Assembly (NCBI GenBank): GCA_963766505.1
Contig: CAVYAL010000010.1
Coordinates: 310,001 to 374,000 of the forward strand
DNA: 64,000 nt
DNA from: DATIRA01 sp963766505
Lineage (GTDB): Bacteria > Pseudomonadota > Gammaproteobacteria > Steroidobacterales > Steroidobacteraceae
Direction of reading: 5' to 3'
Shown: positions 60,750 to 64,000 of the stretch, piece after piece
Layout: each line of letters starts with the position of its first letter
Numbering within the stretch: the first letter of the stretch is position 1
Notes under the pieces: generated by a model
What the model was told of the DNA's origin: nothing
Databases searched by the model: none
The model's input: only the letters and a program-made list of their open reading frames with translations
Position numbers and translations under genes: made by a program

Positions 60750-61736
60750 CTACATCACTCCCGCGCGCAGCAGGTCATGGACGTTCAGCGCGCCCACGAG
60801 CCGGCCCTCGTCGTCGACGACCGGCAGCGCGGTGATCCTGAAGGTCTCCATCAGGTGCACGGCCTCGGCCGCCAGCATGCGCGGCTTCGCGACCTTGCAG
60901 CCGCGGGTCATCACGTCGCTCATCCGCGTGGCGTGCACGTCGAGCTGCCCGTCCAGCGCCCGGCGCAGGTCCCCGTCCGTGAAGACGCCGAGCACCCGGC
61001 TGCCGGGGTCGACGATCGTGGTCATGCCGAGTCCCTTGCGGCTCATCTCCAGCAGTCCCTCGCGCAGCAGCGTCTCGGGACCGACCGCCGGCAGGTCTTC
61101 GCCGCGGCGCATCACGTCCTCGACGTGCAGCAGCAGCCGTCGGCCGAGCGCGCCACCGGGGTGGGAGCGCGCGAAGTCCTCCTCGGTGAAGCCCCGGGCC
61201 TCGAGCACCGCGACGGCCAGCGCGTCGCCCATCGCGAGCATCGCGGTCGTGCTGGTGGTCGGCGCGAGGTTGAGCGGGCAGGCCTCGGCCTCGACGCTGA
61301 CGTCGAGCATGACCTCTGCGTAGCGGGCGAGCGTCGAGGAGGTCTTCCCGGTGAGCGCGATCAGCGGGACGTCCAGGCGCTTGATCACCGGCAGGATCGT
61401 CAGCAACTCGCCGGTCTCGCCAGAGTTCGACAGTGCGAAGACCAGGTCCTTGGCCGTGATCATGCCGATGTCGCCGTGCACGGCCTCGGCGGGGTGGACG
61501 AAGAAGGCGGGACTGCCGGTGCTCGCGAGCGTCGCGGCGATCTTGTTGCCGATGTGCCCCGACTTGCCCATGCCGGTCACGACGATCCGGCCCTCGCAGG
61601 CCAGCATCAGCCTGCAGGCACGGGCGAAATCCGCGCCGAGGCGTGCCACCAGCGCCGCAACGGCCCCGGCCTCCGCTTCCAGCACCCGCCGGCCGCGGTC
61701 GATCAGGGCTTCGTCACTGTCGGGCTCTGCCGCCAT
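60750..61736 (-). CDS. kdsD: Arabinose-5-phosphate isomerase
   Basis: 328-residue enzyme converting ribulose 5-phosphate to arabinose 5-phosphate, the first step to KDO for LPS. The SIS sugar-isomerase domain spans residues 35-190: CEGRIVVTGMGKSGHIGNKI, ALSNSGETGELLTILPVIKR, and ARSHPGGALGRRLLLHVEDV at its end. Two CBS domains follow (LREGLLEMSRKGLGMTTIVD and AVHLMETFRITALPVVDDEG), which may sense nucleotides. First gene of the kdsD-kdsC-lptC-lptA-lptB-rpoN-hpf-rapZ run. The gap to ibaG is a 121-base divergent region. Confidence 0.97.
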   Translation of the reverse strand: MAAEPDSDEALIDRGRRVLEAEAGAVAALVARLGADFARACRLMLACEGRIVVTGMGKSGHIGNKIAATLASTGSPAFFVHPAEAVHGDIGMITAKDLVFALSNSGETGELLTILPVIKRLDVPLIALTGKTSSTLARYAEVMLDVSVEAEACPLNLAPTTSTTAMLAMGDALAVAVLEARGFTEEDFARSHPGGALGRRLLLHVEDVMRRGEDLPAVGPETLLREGLLEMSRKGLGMTTIVDPGSRVLGVFTDGDLRRALDGQLDVHATRMSDVMTRGCKVAKPRMLAAEAVHLMETFRITALPVVDDEGRLVGALNVHDLLRAGVM

Positions 61737-61857
61737 GGGTCCTTTTCTCGGGCTTGCGAGGCTGCATGATAGCGCCCGCCCTTCGTCCGCGGGTCACGGG
61801 CTGAGGCGGGTCCTGTCGGGTTACACTTGCCAGCCCCCGACCAGGAGCAAGTCTCAG

Positions 61858-62115
61858 ATGAAAGCCGACGAGGTCACCCAGCTGATCAAGGACGCGCTGC
61901 CGGATGCGCAGGTGCGGGTCGTCACCGACGACGATACTCACTTCGAGGCCGTGGTCGTCTCCGGGCAGTTCGAGGGCAAGCGGTCGCTGCAGCGCCACCA
62001 GCTGGTCTACGGCGCGCTCGGCGCAAGGATGGGTCGCGAGATCCACGCGCTGTCCATGGCGGCCTACACGCCCGCGGAGTGGCGCGAGGCCCAGGGCGGG
62101 CCGTCCGGGTCCTGA
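61858..62115 (+). CDS. ibaG: BolA/IbaG family protein
   Basis: 85-residue BolA-like protein of the IbaG (YrbA) branch. MKADEVTQLIKDALPDAQVR is the first helix, DDTHFEAVVVSGQFEGKRS the beta core, and RHQLVYGALGARMGREIHAL the signature helix with the conserved His near residue 48. IbaG proteins bind monothiol glutaredoxins with a shared iron-sulfur cluster and affect acid stress. The gene's position directly upstream of murA is conserved in gammaproteobacteria. Ribosome site AGGAGC lies 8 bases before ATG 61858. Confidence 0.95.
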   Translation: MKADEVTQLIKDALPDAQVRVVTDDDTHFEAVVVSGQFEGKRSLQRHQLVYGALGARMGREIHALSMAAYTPAEWREAQGGPSGS

Positions 62116-62128
62116 GGCGGGGCGGCAA

Positions 62129-63394
62129 TTGGACAAGCTCCAGATCCGCGGCGGCGTGCCCCTGGACGGGGACGTTCGCATCTCCGGCGCGAAGAACGCC
62201 ACGCTGCCGATCCTGGCCGGCGCGCTGCTGGCGGACGGGCCGGTGACGGTCGGTAACGTCCCGCACCTGCAGGACGTCACGACGATGATCGAGCTGCTCG
62301 GGCGCATGGGCGCGGGCGTCACGCTGGACGAGCGCATGCGCATCGAGGTCGATCCGACGACGACCCGCGAGACCTTCGCCCCCTACGAGCTGGTCAAGAC
62401 GATGCGGGCGGCCATCCTGGTGCTCGGCCCGCTGGTGGCGCGCTATGGCACCGCCGACGTCTCGCTTCCCGGCGGCTGCGCGATCGGTGCGCGACCGGTC
62501 AATATCCACGTCGCCGGCCTGCAGGCGATGGGGGCCGACGTGCACATCGAGAACGGCTACATCAAGGCCCGGGCCGGGCGGTTGAAGGGCGCGCGGATCG
62601 TGCTAGAGACGGTCACCGTCACAGGGACCGAAAACCTGATGATGGCCGCGGCGCTGGCCGAGGGCCGGACGATCCTCGAGAACGCGGCCCGGGAGCCGGA
62701 GATCGTGGACCTCGCGCAGTTCCTGAACGCGATGGGAGCGCGGATCACCGGGCAGGGCACCGACACGATAGTCGTCGAAGGGGTCGAGTCGCTGGCCGGC
62801 GCGAGCTACGACGTGCTTCCGGACCGGGTCGAGGCCGGGACCTACCTGGTCGCCGCCGCGATCACCGGCGGCCGGGTCCGGGCGCGTGGGGCCTGCGCCG
62901 AGCACCTCGACGCGGTGCTGGCGAAGCTCGAGGAGGCCGGCGGGACCGTGACTCGCGGCGAGAACTTCGTGGAACTCGACATGCACGGCCGGCGGCCGCG
63001 TGCCGTGGACATCCGCACCGCGGCCTACCCGGGCTTTCCGACCGACATGCAGGCCCAGTTCGCCGCGCTGAACACCGTGGCCGAGGGTGTCGGCACGATC
63101 ATCGAGACCATCTTCGAGAACCGCTTCATGCACATGCTGGAGATGCGGCGCATGGGCGCGGAAATCCGCCTGGAAGGCAACACCGCCATCATCAAGGGCG
63201 TGCCGAAGCTGACCGCCGCCCCGGTCATGGCGACCGACCTGCGGGCCTCGGCCAGCCTGGTGCTGGCGGGCCTGGTGGCCGAGGGCACGACCGAGGTCGA
63301 GCGCATCTACCACATCGACCGGGGCTACGAGTGCATCGAGGAGAAGCTGCAGGGACTCGGGGCGCAGATCCGGCGGGTCGCGGCCCGGCGCTGA
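62129..63394 (+). CDS. murA: UDP-N-acetylglucosamine 1-carboxyvinyltransferase
   Basis: 421-residue enzyme transferring enolpyruvate from PEP to UDP-GlcNAc, the first committed step of peptidoglycan synthesis. ISGAKNATLPILAGALLA has the Lys and Asn of the active site. The loop SLPGGCAIGARPVNIH carries Cys117, so the enzyme should be of the fosfomycin-sensitive type. GTENLMMAAALAEG, DRVEAGTYLVAAA and TAAYPGFPTDMQAQF follow in normal order. The start is TTG 62129, giving the family N-terminus DKLQIRGG; no ATG exists in a suitable place. It begins 13 bases after ibaG. Confidence 0.98.
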   Translation: MDKLQIRGGVPLDGDVRISGAKNATLPILAGALLADGPVTVGNVPHLQDVTTMIELLGRMGAGVTLDERMRIEVDPTTTRETFAPYELVKTMRAAILVLGPLVARYGTADVSLPGGCAIGARPVNIHVAGLQAMGADVHIENGYIKARAGRLKGARIVLETVTVTGTENLMMAAALAEGRTILENAAREPEIVDLAQFLNAMGARITGQGTDTIVVEGVESLAGASYDVLPDRVEAGTYLVAAAITGGRVRARGACAEHLDAVLAKLEEAGGTVTRGENFVELDMHGRRPRAVDIRTAAYPGFPTDMQAQFAALNTVAEGVGTIIETIFENRFMHMLEMRRMGAEIRLEGNTAIIKGVPKLTAAPVMATDLRASASLVLAGLVAEGTTEVERIYHIDRGYECIEEKLQGLGAQIRRVAARR

Positions 63395-63590
63395 GTCCCG
63401 GCCCGTTTCCCGGTCCGGCCCCCGCGGCGCGCAGTGGACCGGGCTCAGGCTTTTACTGCGCTGCAGTGTATACTTTGCTGCTGCCCGGCAGGGCCCTCAG
63501 GGCCGCTCCGAGGCGGAGTTCATTGTCCTGGACCGACCGGCGCGGCCGCCACCGGGCGCAGCACGGGCCGCAAGTCGAAGGGAGTGCTGG

Positions 63591-64000
63591 ATGACCGAAG
63601 AAGTCGATGCGGGCAGGCGTCATTTCCTGACCGTTGCCACCGTTGCCGTCGGGGCGGTCGGGGCGGCTTTCGCCGCCGTGCCTTTCCTCGCCTCATGGAA
63701 GCCGAGCGCCCGGGCCAAGGCCCTCGGGGCGCCGGTAGAAGTAGACATAAGCAAGCTCGAGCCGGGCGGAATGGTCAAGGTCGAGTGGCGCGGCAAGGCG
63801 ATCTTCATCGTCAACCGCACGCCGGAGATGCTCGGCAAGCTCCAGGGCGTCGAGGACCGGCTCCGTGATCCCGACTCCAACGAGTCGGAGCAGCCCGAAT
63901 ACGCCCGCAACCGCGACCGCGCGGTGAAGCCGGAGTACCTCGTGCTGGTCGGCGTGTGCACCCACCTCGGCTGCGCACCGCTCGAGAAGTTCACGCCGGG
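63591..64000 (+). CDS. petA: Rieske iron-sulfur subunit of cytochrome bc1 (partial)
   Basis: First 136 residues of the ubiquinol-cytochrome c reductase iron-sulfur protein; the gene runs past the window end. The N-terminus RRHFLTVATVAVGAVGAAF is a Tat-like membrane anchor, as expected for a Rieske protein folded with its cluster before export. EVDISKLEPGGMVKVEWRGK and IFIVNRTPEML start the beta core, and GVCTHLGCAPLEKF is cluster-binding box 1 with Cys and His. Box 2 lies outside. ATG 63591 follows GAAGGGAG. A TATACT box at 63469-63474 in the 196-base gap after murA may be its -10. petB and petC would be expected next. Confidence 0.96.
   Translation, partial: MTEEVDAGRRHFLTVATVAVGAVGAAFAAVPFLASWKPSARAKALGAPVEVDISKLEPGGMVKVEWRGKAIFIVNRTPEMLGKLQGVEDRLRDPDSNESEQPEYARNRDRAVKPEYLVLVGVCTHLGCAPLEKFTP

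Noticed and set aside
63395..63590. tRNA or small RNA gene between murA and petA
   Set aside because: No cloverleaf or conserved small-RNA pattern could be found; only a possible -10 box.

Overview
The window is a GC-rich, densely coded segment of a Gram-negative chromosome. The lpt/kds/rpoN cluster, petA, ibaG-murA, mpl, and the ahcY-metK and tkt-gap-pgk-pyk runs all point to a gammaproteobacterium, possibly of a Chromatiales, Steroidobacter or Woeseia type; no rRNA gene is present to settle it. No tRNA gene, CRISPR array or transposase was seen.

Region by region. 1-16.3 kb is accessory: the end of a thiolase gene, a GNAT acetyltransferase, two SDR oxidoreductases, MFS and AbgT transporters, a PLP enzyme, a Tat-exported amidohydrolase, and several decayed genes (an alpha/beta hydrolase, a collapsed lrgA-lrgB, an M28 peptidase and a fossil copy of that peptidase's 5' end). 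16.3-18 kb holds a RES-Xre toxin-antitoxin pair with a readable promoter and operator. 18-23.5 kb has a large secreted subtilase, a TolB/TPR protein and a MAPEG protein. 23.5-27.7 kb joins pyrophosphate-linked energy genes (K+-independent H+-pyrophosphatase, PPi-type phosphofructokinase) to adenylate kinase. 27.7-35.5 kb holds rnd, mpl, a double glycosyltransferase, hemL, rubredoxin and crcB. 35.8-47.6 kb carries the S-adenosylmethionine cycle (O-methyltransferase, ahcY with an SAH riboswitch, metK) beside central carbon genes (tkt, gap, pgk, pyk). 47.6-55.5 kb has a secreted amidohydrolase, a MoxR/VWA pair, a peroxiredoxin, a patatin and mgtE. 55.5-61.7 kb is the envelope and sigma-54 operon kdsD-kdsC-lptC-lptA-lptB-rpoN-hpf-rapZ, without ptsN. 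61.8-64 kb has ibaG, murA and the start of petA.

Two window-wide patterns stand out. First, at least eight reading-frame breaks are each repaired by removing a single base, including breaks in pyk and the normally essential lptC; this looks more like insertion errors in the assembly than gene decay. Second, the longer intergenic gaps are filled with palindromic elements in which a constant core is enclosed by stems that differ between copies but stay self-complementary. These occur as pairs at 35.5-35.8 kb and 50.7-51.0 kb, and a second shorter family lies at 38.3-38.6 kb. They are the best candidate here for something not commonly described.
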